A stretch of 64,000 nt of DNA from Candidatus Woesearchaeota archaeon (GTDB lineage Archaea > Nanobdellota > Nanobdellia > Woesearchaeales > UBA10216), in NCBI GenBank assembly GCA_016192915.1, contig JACPTF010000011.1:1-64000 (forward strand). The letters are read 5' to 3'. Under the pieces are notes generated by a model that saw nothing but the letters and a program-made list of their open reading frames with translations, did not search any database and was not told where the DNA came from. Shown piece after piece: positions 50,519 to 60,093 of the stretch. Within the stretch, counting starts at the first letter, position 1. Each line of letters starts with the position of its first letter. A program made the translations under genes and the position numbers.

Positions 50519-50859
50519 AACAGCAAGACCTCGTGTGGGTAAAGTTGCCTTTCTCAAATTTCGGCGGAAGCAAAACCAGGCCTGCGGTCGTACTGTCCAA
50601 TAACAGCTATAATGGGCAAGGAAAGGACGTTGTTGTGTGCGCTGTAACATCAAAACTTGAACCTAGACCGTACAGCATCACACTCAACCAGGAAAACCTG
50701 TCAGAGGGAGTACTCCCGCTAAAAAGCCTAATCCGAACTGACAAAATCCTGCAGATTGAAAAAAGCCTCATAGAAGCGCCATTTGCAACGATTAACAACG
50801 AAACATTTGACAGGCTGGTTAACGAAGCCGTTAAGCTGCTCAAAAGAGGCAAGGAATAG
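50515..50859 (+). CDS. MazF/PemK-type endoribonuclease toxin
   Basis: A 114-residue protein of MazF fold. DLVWVKLPFSN, KTRPAVVLSNNSYNG (Arg-Pro-Ala-Val-Val) and VVVCAVTSKLEP are the classic first strands. LIRTDKILQIEKSLI is the usual catalytic/dimer strand with Thr-Asp. It should be an mRNA-cutting toxin restrained by the protein encoded just upstream. The next gene begins 2 bases downstream. Confidence 0.8.
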   Translation: MKQQDLVWVKLPFSNFGGSKTRPAVVLSNNSYNGQGKDVVVCAVTSKLEPRPYSITLNQENLSEGVLPLKSLIRTDKILQIEKSLIEAPFATINNETFDRLVNEAVKLLKRGKE

Positions 50860-50861
50860 AA

Positions 50862-51338
50862 ATGGATTGTGACATGTGCGGAAGGGAGCAGGCCACTCTT
50901 AAGGCAGCTGTGGAAGGCAGCGTGCTGAGCCTGTGCGAGGGCTGCAGCAAATACGGGAAAGTTGTTGGGAAGGTTTCGGTTGCTGGTGCTGCGATGAAAA
51001 AAGAGGAAAAATCCATCGTTGCTGCCGAAGATGAAACAGAAGCAGTTGTTGCCGATTTCGGGACCCTGATAAAGCAGAAGAGGGAGGAGATTGGCAGGAA
51101 GCGGGAAGACGGCTTCATGAGGACTGAGGACTTTGCAAAGGTGATCGGGGTGAAGGAGTCTGTACTTCACAAGATGGAGACCGGAACTTTAAAGCCGAGC
51201 GTTGAGGAAGCGAAAAGGATAGGGAGAGCCATTGGAATAAAGCTTGTGGAAAAGGCTGAGGCTGTGGAAGACATAGTGCCGCAGCCGAAGAAGGACCAGC
51301 TCACGCTTGGCGACATGATAAAGGTAAAGAAGAAATAA
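50862..51338 (+). CDS. MBF1-type transcription factor (zinc ribbon plus HTH)
   Basis: A 158-residue protein. The N-terminal zinc ribbon has MDCDMCG and LCEGCSK pairs. A linker precedes an XRE/cro-type helix-turn-helix (FGTLIKQKREEI, MRTEDFAKVIGVKESVLHKME, LKPSVEEAKRIG), the build of archaeal multiprotein bridging factor 1. A C-terminal tail (LGDMIKVKKK) fits the family end. It acts in transcription or translation stress pathways. It starts 2 bases after the toxin gene, so it may share that transcript. Confidence 0.85.
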   Translation: MDCDMCGREQATLKAAVEGSVLSLCEGCSKYGKVVGKVSVAGAAMKKEEKSIVAAEDETEAVVADFGTLIKQKREEIGRKREDGFMRTEDFAKVIGVKESVLHKMETGTLKPSVEEAKRIGRAIGIKLVEKAEAVEDIVPQPKKDQLTLGDMIKVKKK

Positions 51339-51340
51339 CA

Positions 51341-51406
51341 TGTTTTATGGAGCAGAACGGCTACTCAACAATAAAGGAGATGGTTGGGATAGCGCATAAG
51401 GAGTAG
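51341..51406 (+). pseudogene. Possible remnant of a dihydroorotate dehydrogenase-like C-terminus
   Basis: The frame MEQNGYSTIKEMVGIAHKE followed by a stop is only 19 codons from its ATG. It resembles the last helix of class 1 dihydroorotate dehydrogenases (Gly-Tyr-x-Ser-Ile-x-Glu-x-Val-Gly). No other part of such a gene is nearby. It would be a leftover of a deleted gene; the match is short, so the identification is tentative. Confidence 0.3.
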
Positions 51407-51443
51407 AGAATGGACTAACTTAGCGGTAATTACAAATAGAAAA

Positions 51444-51455
51444 GCTTTAAATATA
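51444..51455 (+). promoter_or_regulatory. TATA box for the 51487 gene
   Basis: The sequence gctttaaatata lies 32-43 bases before the ATG at 51487. Confidence 0.5.
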
Positions 51456-51486
51456 ATTCGTTGTTTGCTATGGTGGGGAAAGCTGA

Positions 51487-52377
51487 ATGACAACAAAAAC
51501 TGAGCTTGAAAAAACAACATCTTGGGGGCGAAGAATTGGAGGAATCAGCGAAGAGTCTGCCGCGTTTTTCTATAACGAATTTGGCTGGAAGGCTTATAAT
51601 GATGCCCAGAAGTGGGCAAAGAAAAATAACGGCTACCTAGCATCAGCACACGGAATACTGGAACAAAGAGTTCAAGAGTCGTTAGACGGCCCTTCGTGGA
51701 ATAGTTGGCTTACTCCTGACTATGAGGAAGATATAGGCTTAGATGCTGAAGGAAGATTCGGGAAGAGCGGAGAAGTTGTTCTCTTGGCAATCCAGGGCGG
51801 GGGAATAATGCTCAGCAGCCCAAAACGCCTGCAAGAAGCCTACAAAAAGAGAACACCGCAGGGAGAGCCATCCTTGAGGCAGGAAGAAATAAGCCAAGCG
51901 CTGGCAGGAATGCTGCCAAACGGACAACAAATCAAGGTCTACACCTTACAATCACTGTCCAAAGAAGACCCGGAACAGCTTCCGCGAACCTACGCGATAG
52001 TAGCGCCAGCACGAACACTTCAGGAAACACCATCAGGATTAGTAGCTGTTGGAAAGCTGCCAAAAAGCGGGCTATTCGTAATGAGAGCTGGGCACCCAAC
52101 AACAGCAGAAGATTACGACAGAGCACTACAAAGAGCAGGAATCTCGGAATATGGAAATGAGCATGATATCTCTTTTAAAGAAGCGGACGGCGAAAACCCA
52201 TCTTGGCGTTTGCTCACCATCCATGGTCACTACAGTGGCCTTGAGGTAAATCGCATTGTGCCAGTGCCAAACACAGAATGTGACATCAATGATGCGCGAT
52301 TCGTCGTGGTAGTACGTCAGGGGCGCGCCGGGGGAAGTCTACCGAAAGGTCCGGTACTGGAAGTAAATAAAAGGTAA
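51487..52377 (+). CDS. Unknown protein, 296 residues
   Basis: A soluble protein of no recognised family. The N-terminal part is helical with aromatic residues (FFYNEFGWKAYNDAQKWAKK), then a strand-rich middle (VVLLAIQGGGIML, YAIVAPARTL, LVAVGKLPKSGLFVMRAG). The end (DINDARFVVVVRQGRAGGSL) resembles the end of the unknown protein at 16973 (LNDVFVIYADVGIVGSGGS), both with a hydrophobic strand followed by a Gly/Ser tail and a preceding Trp-Arg. This might indicate a shared domain. It is followed by 74 bases and a convergent glycosyltransferase. Confidence 0.5.
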   Translation: MTTKTELEKTTSWGRRIGGISEESAAFFYNEFGWKAYNDAQKWAKKNNGYLASAHGILEQRVQESLDGPSWNSWLTPDYEEDIGLDAEGRFGKSGEVVLLAIQGGGIMLSSPKRLQEAYKKRTPQGEPSLRQEEISQALAGMLPNGQQIKVYTLQSLSKEDPEQLPRTYAIVAPARTLQETPSGLVAVGKLPKSGLFVMRAGHPTTAEDYDRALQRAGISEYGNEHDISFKEADGENPSWRLLTIHGHYSGLEVNRIVPVPNTECDINDARFVVVVRQGRAGGSLPKGPVLEVNKR

Positions 52378-52451
52378 CCGGGGCAGTTACGCAGCAGTCA
52401 GGTAAAAGGGCAGGCCATAATCTTAATCTAATTGGTGGAAGCAGATAGAGT

Positions 52452-53972
52452 TCACTTGCTTCCATACAGCGACTCGTTGACAAAAACATAGTAGCTTAGT
52501 TGGCCGTCGTAGTAGGTGCCGTTGAACACCTGCCTGAAGCTTGACTGCAGGTAGCTGTGCATGTTGGCCTTGGCGGTTTCGCATTCGAAGTCACCTGCTG
52601 GGCAGAAGAGCGTTTCTGAACTAAAAATAACTGCCTCAAACGCCTTGTTCTGCTCCCACTCGTTCAAAGCTTTAAGCTCCTGCGGAATGCCTTGGAAGGA
52701 CGTGAAGTAGTAAGGGAAAAAGCGGTTGTTGCTGTAAGCGGCGAAAACAGGCTCTGATGTCAGAACAGCCCCCCTAATGCCGAGTGCTGAGACAGACTTG
52801 TAAAGCTCTGACGCCACAGCAGGCTCGGATGATGGGCGCCAGCTGTAAAAGTGGTAATCTTTGTAGGCAGCAACGGCAAAGGAGAGGAGCAAAAGCGCTA
52901 TCATGGCAACGAGTGCAAATGAACGCGCAGGCTTCAGCTTTGTGCTTATGCTGCGGCTAAGCTTCAACAACTCAAAGAACGCTGCAGCTGCAAAAATGCA
53001 GATTGCAGGCAGGAACAAAATCAGGAAGCGCTCGTCCTTGTTCTGGATGTAAGTGAAGTATGCTGCATAAATTGCAAAGTAAGAGGCCAGCAGCAGCTTG
53101 CCTGAGTCGGAAAACCATTTCCTTTTCCAGAACAGGAATGCTGCGGCAATGGCTAGCACAAAAACAAAGTGCTGCTTGAACGCCTCAATCGCATAGAAAG
53201 AGTAGTTCAGCAGCGGCTCGGTTATGGCCTTTGCAGGGTTTGACTGGTGCCACGCTCCCAATATGAAAGGCCTGAATATTGCATCGTATGGGTTGCTGGT
53301 GAAAGGCCTGTAGAAGACGTAATTGAAAACAAGGAAAGGCAGGGTAACCATGAAGAATGCTGTTGAAGTTTTAATTAGCGGCCATAACTGCGATTTCTTG
53401 GAGATTAATCCAGGAATAATAACTGCTGCCGCTATTGCAGCCAGCACAAGCCCGTTTGGAAACTTGAAAAGCATTGCTAACGCTGCAGCAGCACCGGAAA
53501 GGTAGTAGCGCTTATTGACGAAGAAATAGATTGTTGCCAGAACAAAAAAAAGCGAAGGAACTTCGGTGAGGATGTAGGAGGAGTATAGGAAGAAAAGTGG
53601 TGAGGCTGCAAGGAGGGCAGAGGCAAGAAACGCGACGTTTCTGTTGAAAAGCCTTTTCCCAGTAAGGTAGCACAGGATTATGCTGCCTGCTCCGAAAGCG
53701 ACAGTTACGATTTCCGAAAAGAGCATTTGCGGCAGCTGCAGTTTCCAAACCAGGCCTGTAATCAGCGGCAGCCCTGGAGGCCTGAGCATCTCCCAAAGGC
53801 CAGAGCTGCCCAGAGAATAAATGTACTTGCCCATGCCAAGGTAGACTGCCTCGTCCCAGATTGGAAGATGATACCTTAGTAGGAAAGCGACCTTTGCAGC
53901 GGCAAAAACAGCTAAGATTAGCAGAAGTGGCTGCAATTGCTTATCCTGTAGTGTTTTCTGAAGCAGCCTCAT
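52452..53972 (-). CDS. GT39/ArnT-like GT-C glycosyltransferase
   Basis: A 506-residue polytopic protein from the ATG at 53972. After the first span comes PIWDEAVYLGMGKYIYS with the donor-binding Asp-Glu, then LRPPGLPLITGLVWKL, the second external loop of the PMT_2 group. FPNGLVLAA and KDERFLILFLPAI are further family segments. The last 120 residues are soluble. It should transfer a sugar from a polyprenyl-phosphate donor. It overlaps the thioredoxin-like gene upstream by 32 bases. Confidence 0.85.
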   Translation of the reverse strand: MRLLQKTLQDKQLQPLLLILAVFAAAKVAFLLRYHLPIWDEAVYLGMGKYIYSLGSSGLWEMLRPPGLPLITGLVWKLQLPQMLFSEIVTVAFGAGSIILCYLTGKRLFNRNVAFLASALLAASPLFFLYSSYILTEVPSLFFVLATIYFFVNKRYYLSGAAAALAMLFKFPNGLVLAAIAAAVIIPGLISKKSQLWPLIKTSTAFFMVTLPFLVFNYVFYRPFTSNPYDAIFRPFILGAWHQSNPAKAITEPLLNYSFYAIEAFKQHFVFVLAIAAAFLFWKRKWFSDSGKLLLASYFAIYAAYFTYIQNKDERFLILFLPAICIFAAAAFFELLKLSRSISTKLKPARSFALVAMIALLLLSFAVAAYKDYHFYSWRPSSEPAVASELYKSVSALGIRGAVLTSEPVFAAYSNNRFFPYYFTSFQGIPQELKALNEWEQNKAFEAVIFSSETLFCPAGDFECETAKANMHSYLQSSFRQVFNGTYYDGQLSYYVFVNESLYGSK

Positions 53973-54693
53973 CGTCTTCCTCCAAAATTGCAGAAGAAAT
54001 CCCTGAGCACTCTTCAACAGGGGTTTTGAAAGAGCCGCAGACTATGGGCAGGAGGTTGCTTTTGGAGACGACGCCTTCGTACTTGCCCTCCCCAACTATT
54101 ATGGTTGGGTAAGTGGTTACGTTGTAGCGCTTCTTCAGCATCTCAATCGATGCCTCATCGGCTTCAAGGTCTGTGTTTATCGGGAAAACAAGCAGCCTGT
54201 CGCCAAGGAGCTTCTTGTAGTAGGACAGTATTACGCCCTGGTCGGGGCATATGCTGCATTTTTCGTCAGAATAAAAGTAGAGGACTGATACAAAGTCCAG
54301 GTCACAGAGCTCCTTTGTTCTCTTCGCAAAAAGCCAGTACCTCAGGTTGTCAAGCACGTAAGCCCTGGCGAGTTCGTTGAACTCCTCCTGGTTGAAGTTA
54401 GCGGAAACCTTGTAGCTTTCCATTCTTTCAAGCGAGTCTGTCAGGCTTTTGATGCTGCTCTGGAGGCTAAGCCCAAACACAGGGCAGGAATCAGTGTTGT
54501 TCGTAAGCGTGTTGAGGTAAAGCTGCTGGAACTGCAGGCTCTTGTAGTTGAGCTCCTGCACCTTGGTTGCCTTCTCAACCTTCACCAGGCGCTGGTCATC
54601 AATCAGAACACTGAGCAGAAAGCCCAGGCTGAAGACAAGCAGCGAGATAAATCCAACGACAACGTACGTTTTCAGGTAGATTTGCCTAGCCAT
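53941..54693 (-). CDS. Membrane-anchored thioredoxin-fold protein
   Basis: A 250-residue protein with one N-terminal span (residues 9-30), an external helical region of 100 residues and a thioredoxin-like domain with YSDEKCSICPDQG (Cys146 and Cys149) and a cis-Pro segment (VTTYPTIIVGEGKYEG). Four further cysteines are present. It should act on disulfides or cysteines outside the membrane. It overlaps glycosyltransferase genes on both sides (22 and 32 bases), so the three proteins are probably made together. Confidence 0.75.
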   Translation of the reverse strand: MARQIYLKTYVVVGFISLLVFSLGFLLSVLIDDQRLVKVEKATKVQELNYKSLQFQQLYLNTLTNNTDSCPVFGLSLQSSIKSLTDSLERMESYKVSANFNQEEFNELARAYVLDNLRYWLFAKRTKELCDLDFVSVLYFYSDEKCSICPDQGVILSYYKKLLGDRLLVFPINTDLEADEASIEMLKKRYNVTTYPTIIVGEGKYEGVVSKSNLLPIVCGSFKTPVEECSGISSAILEEDDEAASENTTG

Positions 54694-55973
54694 TTATCCT
54701 TCCTCCCAAAAACAACCAACTGGAGCGCTGCCAGGACATACATGAAAGACAGAAGAATATAGTAAAAAAGGAAGTAGAACGGCAGGTAGACCATGCCGTG
54801 CTTCAAAACCGCCTCCCTGCTGCTCTTGTGAGCGAGCAGGAAAGTTGTAATAGCGAATGCCGTAAGGGTAAGTATTATGAAGAGCTTGCCAAAGTCGTAC
54901 ATTAAAACATCGAAGGAGAAATTAATGCTCCTTAACAGGGTTGGCAGGTCAAACCCTACAAGGTAAAGCTCATAAGCCCTTTGCCACCAGGGCAGGATTG
55001 TGAAATAAGTGAAGAAAAAGACCACAAAGCAGACGGTTATGTAGCCGAGCATAATCATGGGAAGCTGAAAAACGCCGAAATGGCCGTACTTTGGATTAAG
55101 GAACAGGGACTTGTACATGATAAAGTTCAGCAGGCTTCCCCTCCACCACCTGCTTCGCTGCCTGTAAAGCTGCCTTACGCTGCCAGGCGCTGTCGTGTAA
55201 ACATAGGCATCAAAACAGTGCTTAAGCCCGTAATTGTGCTTCTGCATCCTGTAGCCTATTTCCTGGTCCTCGGTAAGGTTGTGCTCATCAAAACCCCCAA
55301 GCTCCACCACAATGCTTTTCCTGTACAGGCTGAACGGCCCTGGCGCAACGTACAATGCATCGAATTGCGACAATAACCTGTTGGAGAAGAGCGTGACGAT
55401 GTACTCAAGGCGCTGGAACTTCTGGATAAAGCTTTTTGGCCTGAAGACCTTCATCGCAGGGGTAACTATCGCAAGCTCGGGGCCGTGCTGCCCGAAAACG
55501 TAAAGCATCCTGTGCAACGTTTCCGGCTCAACAAACGAGTCCGAGTCAAGGCAGGCAAAAAACTCTCCCGAACACGATTTCAGGCCGTTGTTCATGGCAG
55601 CACCCTTGCCAAGGTTTTCCTGGCTCATCAGTTTTATATCGGCACCTTTGCAGCTGCGGATTAGCTCAGAAACAATTGCGGCTGTGTTGTCTGCAGAGCC
55701 GTCGTTGACAACCATTATTTCAAGCATATCTTTCGGATAGTCTAAGTTGGCAACGGAAAGAACACACTCCCTTATAGTTGCTTCAGCATTATAAGCGGGG
55801 ATTATCACAGAAACCTTTGGAAAACGGCTAAGCCTTCTCTTGCCTGAGGCAGAGCTCTTAGCTTCTTCCCTGAACAGCTCATACCTCTCAAGAAAGGCGT
55901 AGAGCCAGAAAATGGTGAAGTACAGGCCAAGAAGGTACATGGCCCAGACCAAAACCTCAACACCGCCAATCAT
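54672..55973 (-). CDS. Membrane GT2 processive-type glycosyltransferase
   Basis: A 433-residue protein with an N-terminal span, a large cytoplasmic GT-A domain and about four C-terminal spans. VSVIIPAYNAEATI and VVNDGSADNT bind the nucleotide; LDSDSFV is the DxD site, TEDQEIGYRM the catalytic Asp region, and RQRSRWWRG the QxxRW-type product site, as in poly-GlcNAc or hyaluronan synthases. It probably builds or exports a polysaccharide. The start of the operon (52452-55973) is here. Confidence 0.85.
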   Translation of the reverse strand: MIGGVEVLVWAMYLLGLYFTIFWLYAFLERYELFREEAKSSASGKRRLSRFPKVSVIIPAYNAEATIRECVLSVANLDYPKDMLEIMVVNDGSADNTAAIVSELIRSCKGADIKLMSQENLGKGAAMNNGLKSCSGEFFACLDSDSFVEPETLHRMLYVFGQHGPELAIVTPAMKVFRPKSFIQKFQRLEYIVTLFSNRLLSQFDALYVAPGPFSLYRKSIVVELGGFDEHNLTEDQEIGYRMQKHNYGLKHCFDAYVYTTAPGSVRQLYRQRSRWWRGSLLNFIMYKSLFLNPKYGHFGVFQLPMIMLGYITVCFVVFFFTYFTILPWWQRAYELYLVGFDLPTLLRSINFSFDVLMYDFGKLFIILTLTAFAITTFLLAHKSSREAVLKHGMVYLPFYFLFYYILLSFMYVLAALQLVVFGRKDKWLGKST

Positions 55974-55999
55974 GAGCAGAAAGCACGCACAAGGCTTTT

Positions 56000-56938
56000 T
56001 TAAAGGTTTGTAAACGAAACCAGCTCAAAATCCTCGCTGCCGATTTTGAATTTCTTCAGCACCTTTGGTTTGAACTTGCAATCCGCAGCGGCAACCGAAA
56101 CGGCATCTTTGTCCTTTAGCAAAAAAACGATAGAGCCGTCCTTTTTAAGGAAATATCGAGCCTGATAAAAGAATTCTCTGTACATCTTAGCCAGCTTATC
56201 ATTCTCAGCTATTGCAAAAACACCTTGACCGCTCCTGAACTGCGGCGGATAACTAACAACCAAGTCAATGGAGTGTTCATCCAGCTTGGCATCAAGCCAG
56301 TTAATGTCCAGACGGCTGAACCGAATTAGCTTGTTAACACCAGCAATCTTGGCGTTCTTCTCAGCAAACCTGACGTTCTGCATTGAGGAAGAGGAGGAAA
56401 GTATTTTGGGCTTTGAGCTTTTAACACGCTTTTTAGCGGCTGCAGCCGCCTCTTTTTCAGCAGCAAAGAATTCAGCCAAATTCAGTCCCGAGAAGCGTTG
56501 CTGATGCGAAAAAGCCGAAGCCAGGACGTCTTTGCGGTAATAATTGACAGGAAAGCCAGAGCTGTAAAGGGCTGCTTCAATGGCTATCGAGCCAGACCTT
56601 GTGAAGGGGTCAAAAAGGAACTCCCTGCCGCTGTAGCCGGAAGCCCTGAGAAGCAGGTAAGCAAGGCAGCTGCTGACACCGCCGGGGTCACCAAAAACAT
56701 TGTATTCCCTGCTGCCTAGGTCAAACAGGCTTATTTTCCTGCCATTAAAAAAAACAGAATTTGCCGATTGCGAAAGGTAGCAAAGTTTGCACAAATCAGA
56801 AAAGCTTTGGGCAGTGAAGTTAACCATTCCAGCCGCTGTTTTTGCTGCCTTTGCGCCAATAAGCTCGCTAACCTCAGCAGCTGCGATGCCCTCAAAGCCA
56901 GGGATGGTTACGACTGCCGCATTATGCTGAGCTTTCAT
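56000..56938 (-). CDS. TRM11/RlmL-type RNA methyltransferase, shortened form
   Basis: A 312-residue Rossmann methyltransferase starting at the ATG 56938. [20 protein letters not shown] is the N-terminal segment of the RlmL/Trm14 group, but no clear THUMP domain follows. [18 protein letters not shown] is the SAM-binding loop. The catalytic Asn-Pro-Pro-Tyr is replaced by VVSYPPQF. An Ala/Lys/Ser-rich insert lies in the middle. The target is probably guanosine in tRNA or rRNA, but activity is uncertain because of the altered motif. It overlaps the gyrA end by 17 bases. Confidence 0.65.
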   Translation of the reverse strand: MKAQHNAAVVTIPGFEGIAAAEVSELIGAKAAKTAAGMVNFTAQSFSDLCKLCYLSQSANSVFFNGRKISLFDLGSREYNVFGDPGGVSSCLAYLLLRASGYSGREFLFDPFTRSGSIAIEAALYSSGFPVNYYRKDVLASAFSHQQRFSGLNLAEFFAAEKEAAAAAKKRVKSSKPKILSSSSSMQNVRFAEKNAKIAGVNKLIRFSRLDINWLDAKLDEHSIDLVVSYPPQFRSGQGVFAIAENDKLAKMYREFFYQARYFLKKDGSIVFLLKDKDAVSVAAADCKFKPKVLKKFKIGSEDFELVSFTNL

Positions 56939-59423
56939 GGTTGTCGGTGCCATTGCTTGCGCCGTTGCTGCCGTTTGCGCTTTCTTTAGGCACCTTGGCT
57001 AGTGAGACAACAGAATCGCCCTCGTCAAGCTTCATAAGCCTTACCCCCTGGGTGTTCCGGCCAATCTCTGAAACGCCTTGCGCTGCAACCCTGATTATGT
57101 TGCCCTTTTTGCTTATGGCTATAATGTCGTCATCCCCTGTGACAGAGGCAATTGCTGCGACAGGGCCGTTCCTTTCAGTTGTTTGTATGTTAATAACCCC
57201 AGAACCGCCTCGTGAAATCAGCCTGTAGTCGCTCACAGGGCTGCGCTTGCCAAAGCCATTAACGGTTATTGTGAAAAGGGATTTTGACTCGTCAGCAACA
57301 ACCATGCCTATGACAGAGTCGCTGCCCTTGAGCTTTATCGCCTTTACCCCTTTTGCAGACCTGCCAACAGGCCTGACATCCTGCTCGTCAAAGCGTACAG
57401 CAAGCCCGTTGCCTGTTGCGACAATCAGCTGCTGGCTTCCGGAAGTGGCAACAACATTAATCAGCTCGTCCTTTTCTTCGAGCGTAATTGCAATAATGCC
57501 CCCCCTCCTGGGGTTTGAATAAGCTGACAGCCCTGTCTTCTTTATAGTGCCGCTCTTTGTAATCATGACCAGGTTGCCTGCAAATTCAGTGACGGGGATG
57601 AAAGCTGTTATTTTTTCGTTCTCACGAAGCTGCAGCAAATTAACGATTGCCTTTCCAGAAGCGTACCTTGACGCCTCGGGAACCTCATGAACCTTGAGCC
57701 AGTGCACCATGCCCATGCTTGTAAAGAACAGCAGGAACGAGTGAGTGTTGGCAACAAATATGCTCTCAACAAAGTCTCCTTCCCTTGTTGCTGCAGCGAT
57801 TATGCCTTTCCCCCCTCTTCTCTGCTGCCTGTACGCGTCAACCGAGATGCGCTTGATGTAACCGGCATGGGTTACTGTAACAACAACATCCTCAGGCTTT
57901 ATGGTGTCCTCAGCAACAATCTCCTCGCCAGAATCAACAATCTCTGTCCTCCTGCCGTCGCCAAACTTCTGTGAAATCCCGGAGATTTCTGAAATTATAA
58001 TCTTAGATACCCTGGACTCTGAAGCCAGGATGCCGTGGTAATCGGCAATGTCCTTAAGCAGACCAGCGTGCTCATCCCTGATGCTCTGCTGCTCCAAGGA
58101 GACGAGGCGCTGCAGCTTCATCTCAAGGACTGCCTCGGCCTGCTTCTCAGACAAGGAGAACTGCGATGTTAAAGATGACCTGGCAGATGCCTTATCATCG
58201 CTACCCCTGATTAGGCTTATCACGGCATCAATGTTTTTCAAAGCAACCAGCAAGCCCTCAAGAAGGTGAGCCTTGTCCTGGGCAGTCCTCAGCAGGAAGG
58301 CTGTCCTCTTCCTGACAACCTCACGCCTGTGCACGATAAAAGAGTCAATCATGCCGCGCAGGGTGACCTGCTTGGGAACACGGCCAACAAGCGCTATCAA
58401 TGCGATTGGAAAAGAGCTGTCAAGCCTGCTGTGGACAAGCAGCTGGTTCAGAATAATCTCAGGGTTAGCGTCCTTCTTCAAATCTATGACAACGCGAATC
58501 CCCTCCCTGTTGCTTTCATCCCGGATGTCCTCAACTCCAGTAACAACCTTATCCCTGACCAAGCCAGCTAATTCCTCTACCATCAATGATTTGTTAACCT
58601 GATAAGGAATCTCTGAGACTATTATACTGGTACGGCCTTTTCTCTGCTCAAAGGCAGTACGGGCCCTGACGCGGATGATGCCCCTGCCGTTAAGGTATGC
58701 TTCGCGGATGCCGCCAGTGCCGCAGATGATGCCACCAGTAGGAAAATCCGGGCCTGGAACAAGCCGGACAAGCTCTTCAAAGGATAAATCAGGATTGTTA
58801 ATGGCAGCAACAATAGCTGCACAGATTTCCATCAAATTATGGGGAGGAATATTAGTTGCCATGCCTACAGCTATCCCTGAGCTGCCGTTGACAAGAAGGG
58901 TGGGGAACTTCCCGGGAAGTACAACAGGCTCCTCAAGGCTGCCGTCAAAATTCTTTGCAAAGCCAACAGTTTCCTTGTCAATGTCCTCAAGAAGAAGCTC
59001 GGCAATCGCTGACAGCCTAGCTTCAGTATACCTCTGGGCCGCAGCTCCATCCCCGTCGACGCTACCGAAATTCCCTTGCCCGTCAACAAGTGGGTAACGC
59101 AGGGAGAATCCCTGAGCCATCCTAACAAGAGCATCATAAACGGCCATGTCGCCATGGGGGTGGTACTTGCCCATAGTGTCACCCACAATCCTGGCGCACT
59201 TCCTGTAAGGCTTGTTGTGCTGCAGACCCAAATCAAGCATGGCAAAAAGAATCCTCCTCTGAACCGGTTTTAACCCATCGCGGACGTCAGGCAAGGCCCT
59301 GGAGACAAGGACAGACATGGCATAATCCAGGTAAGAAGACTTCATTTCCTCTTCAATCTCACGATTAAGGATGGATGATTTCAACCCGGTTTCCGGTACC
59401 TTTTCTGGGAGATTTTCTGCCAT
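56922..59423 (-). CDS. gyrA: DNA gyrase subunit A
   Basis: An 833-residue protein of normal length. The N-terminal winged helix and tower region includes [18 protein letters not shown] and the catalytic Tyr132 in [25 protein letters not shown] is the conserved DNA-gate segment. The C-terminal wrapping domain holds an intact GyrA box, QRRGGKG (residues 534-540), and six blade-like repeats, so it is gyrase and not topoisomerase IV. With GyrB it introduces negative supercoils. GyrB is not in this window. A TATA-like ctttttaaa (59453-59461, minus) lies about 30 bases upstream. Confidence 0.95.
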   Translation of the reverse strand: MAENLPEKVPETGLKSSILNREIEEEMKSSYLDYAMSVLVSRALPDVRDGLKPVQRRILFAMLDLGLQHNKPYRKCARIVGDTMGKYHPHGDMAVYDALVRMAQGFSLRYPLVDGQGNFGSVDGDGAAAQRYTEARLSAIAELLLEDIDKETVGFAKNFDGSLEEPVVLPGKFPTLLVNGSSGIAVGMATNIPPHNLMEICAAIVAAINNPDLSFEELVRLVPGPDFPTGGIICGTGGIREAYLNGRGIIRVRARTAFEQRKGRTSIIVSEIPYQVNKSLMVEELAGLVRDKVVTGVEDIRDESNREGIRVVIDLKKDANPEIILNQLLVHSRLDSSFPIALIALVGRVPKQVTLRGMIDSFIVHRREVVRKRTAFLLRTAQDKAHLLEGLLVALKNIDAVISLIRGSDDKASARSSLTSQFSLSEKQAEAVLEMKLQRLVSLEQQSIRDEHAGLLKDIADYHGILASESRVSKIIISEISGISQKFGDGRRTEIVDSGEEIVAEDTIKPEDVVVTVTHAGYIKRISVDAYRQQRRGGKGIIAAATREGDFVESIFVANTHSFLLFFTSMGMVHWLKVHEVPEASRYASGKAIVNLLQLRENEKITAFIPVTEFAGNLVMITKSGTIKKTGLSAYSNPRRGGIIAITLEEKDELINVVATSGSQQLIVATGNGLAVRFDEQDVRPVGRSAKGVKAIKLKGSDSVIGMVVADESKSLFTITVNGFGKRSPVSDYRLISRGGSGVINIQTTERNGPVAAIASVTGDDDIIAISKKGNIIRVAAQGVSEIGRNTQGVRLMKLDEGDSVVSLAKVPKESANGSNGASNGTDNHESSA

Positions 59424-59562
59424 TTTTACCGACGAGAAACATGAAGAAACATGGCTTTAAAAAGGTTTAGGAAAAAAACATATTAAAAAACGCAAAAAGA
59501 GCAGTGCAGCAACAAAAAATATAAACAAAGCAGCTAAAAGAGGCTTTTTTAAGGGGATTTTT

Positions 59563-59958
59563 TTGGGAGCAAGAAACATTCACAAGGTGCAAAGAAGCAG
59601 GGATAAAGCCATGCTGAGGCAGCTTTCTTATGAGCTAAACAGCGTATTTGGTGAACTTAAGCGGGCAAGGGCAATAGGCGCAATAGCTGTGGCAGAGGAG
59701 CTAACCGGAAATTATAATTCCGCCAGAGAAAACTATGGCAGCGCGCTTGAGCTCCTGAGAGGAATTGAAACGGCAATCCAGGAAAACCCCTCAATAGGCG
59801 AGACGTTGGCAGATGTTGTCGAAGAGGAGCTAAAGCATGCTCGGGAAGGGCTGAAGTCAAAGCAGTTATCTGATACCGTAGTTTTACCAGAGTACCTTCA
59901 AATGGGAACTAAGCTTTACAAGACCGATACTAATATGTCAAAGCTTCTGAACAACTGA
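59563..59958 (+). CDS. Unknown small helical protein
   Basis: A 131-residue protein of high helix propensity (LRQLSYELNSVFGELKRARAI, ELTGNYNSARENYGSALELL). The pattern with Asn-Tyr and Ala every 7-11 residues resembles one or two TPR-like hairpins. The start is a TTG at 59563; an ATG at 59611 is an alternative giving 115 residues. A TATA box (aaaatataaac, 59515-59525) fits the TTG. Its end overlaps the zinc-ribbon gene on the other strand by 21 bases. Confidence 0.45.
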   Translation: MGARNIHKVQRSRDKAMLRQLSYELNSVFGELKRARAIGAIAVAEELTGNYNSARENYGSALELLRGIETAIQENPSIGETLADVVEEELKHAREGLKSKQLSDTVVLPEYLQMGTKLYKTDTNMSKLLNN

Positions 59959-60093
59959 CTTATTGACGTTAAAAGAGAAATTGCAGTAAACGCACTTCTT
60001 GACCTTTTTGAAAACATCGCCATCGCCGCTGCCGGCTTTTGCAGGCTGGTACTTCATCCTGTTATGGCACCTGGGGCACTCAAGAAGGAGCAT
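59938..60093 (-). CDS. 51-residue zinc-ribbon protein overlapping scpB
   Basis: The ATG at 60093 lies inside the end of scpB (14-base overlap) and opens 51 codons. LLLECPRCHNRMKY and KKCVYCNFSFNV are two CxxC knuckles of a zinc ribbon, with a 20-residue spacer. The ends are hydrophobic or basic. Codon use and the Cys pattern make chance unlikely. No named family is recognised. A role next to ScpB (DNA or RNA binding) is inference from coupling. Confidence 0.65.
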   Translation of the reverse strand: MLLLECPRCHNRMKYQPAKAGSGDGDVFKKVKKCVYCNFSFNVNKSVVQKL

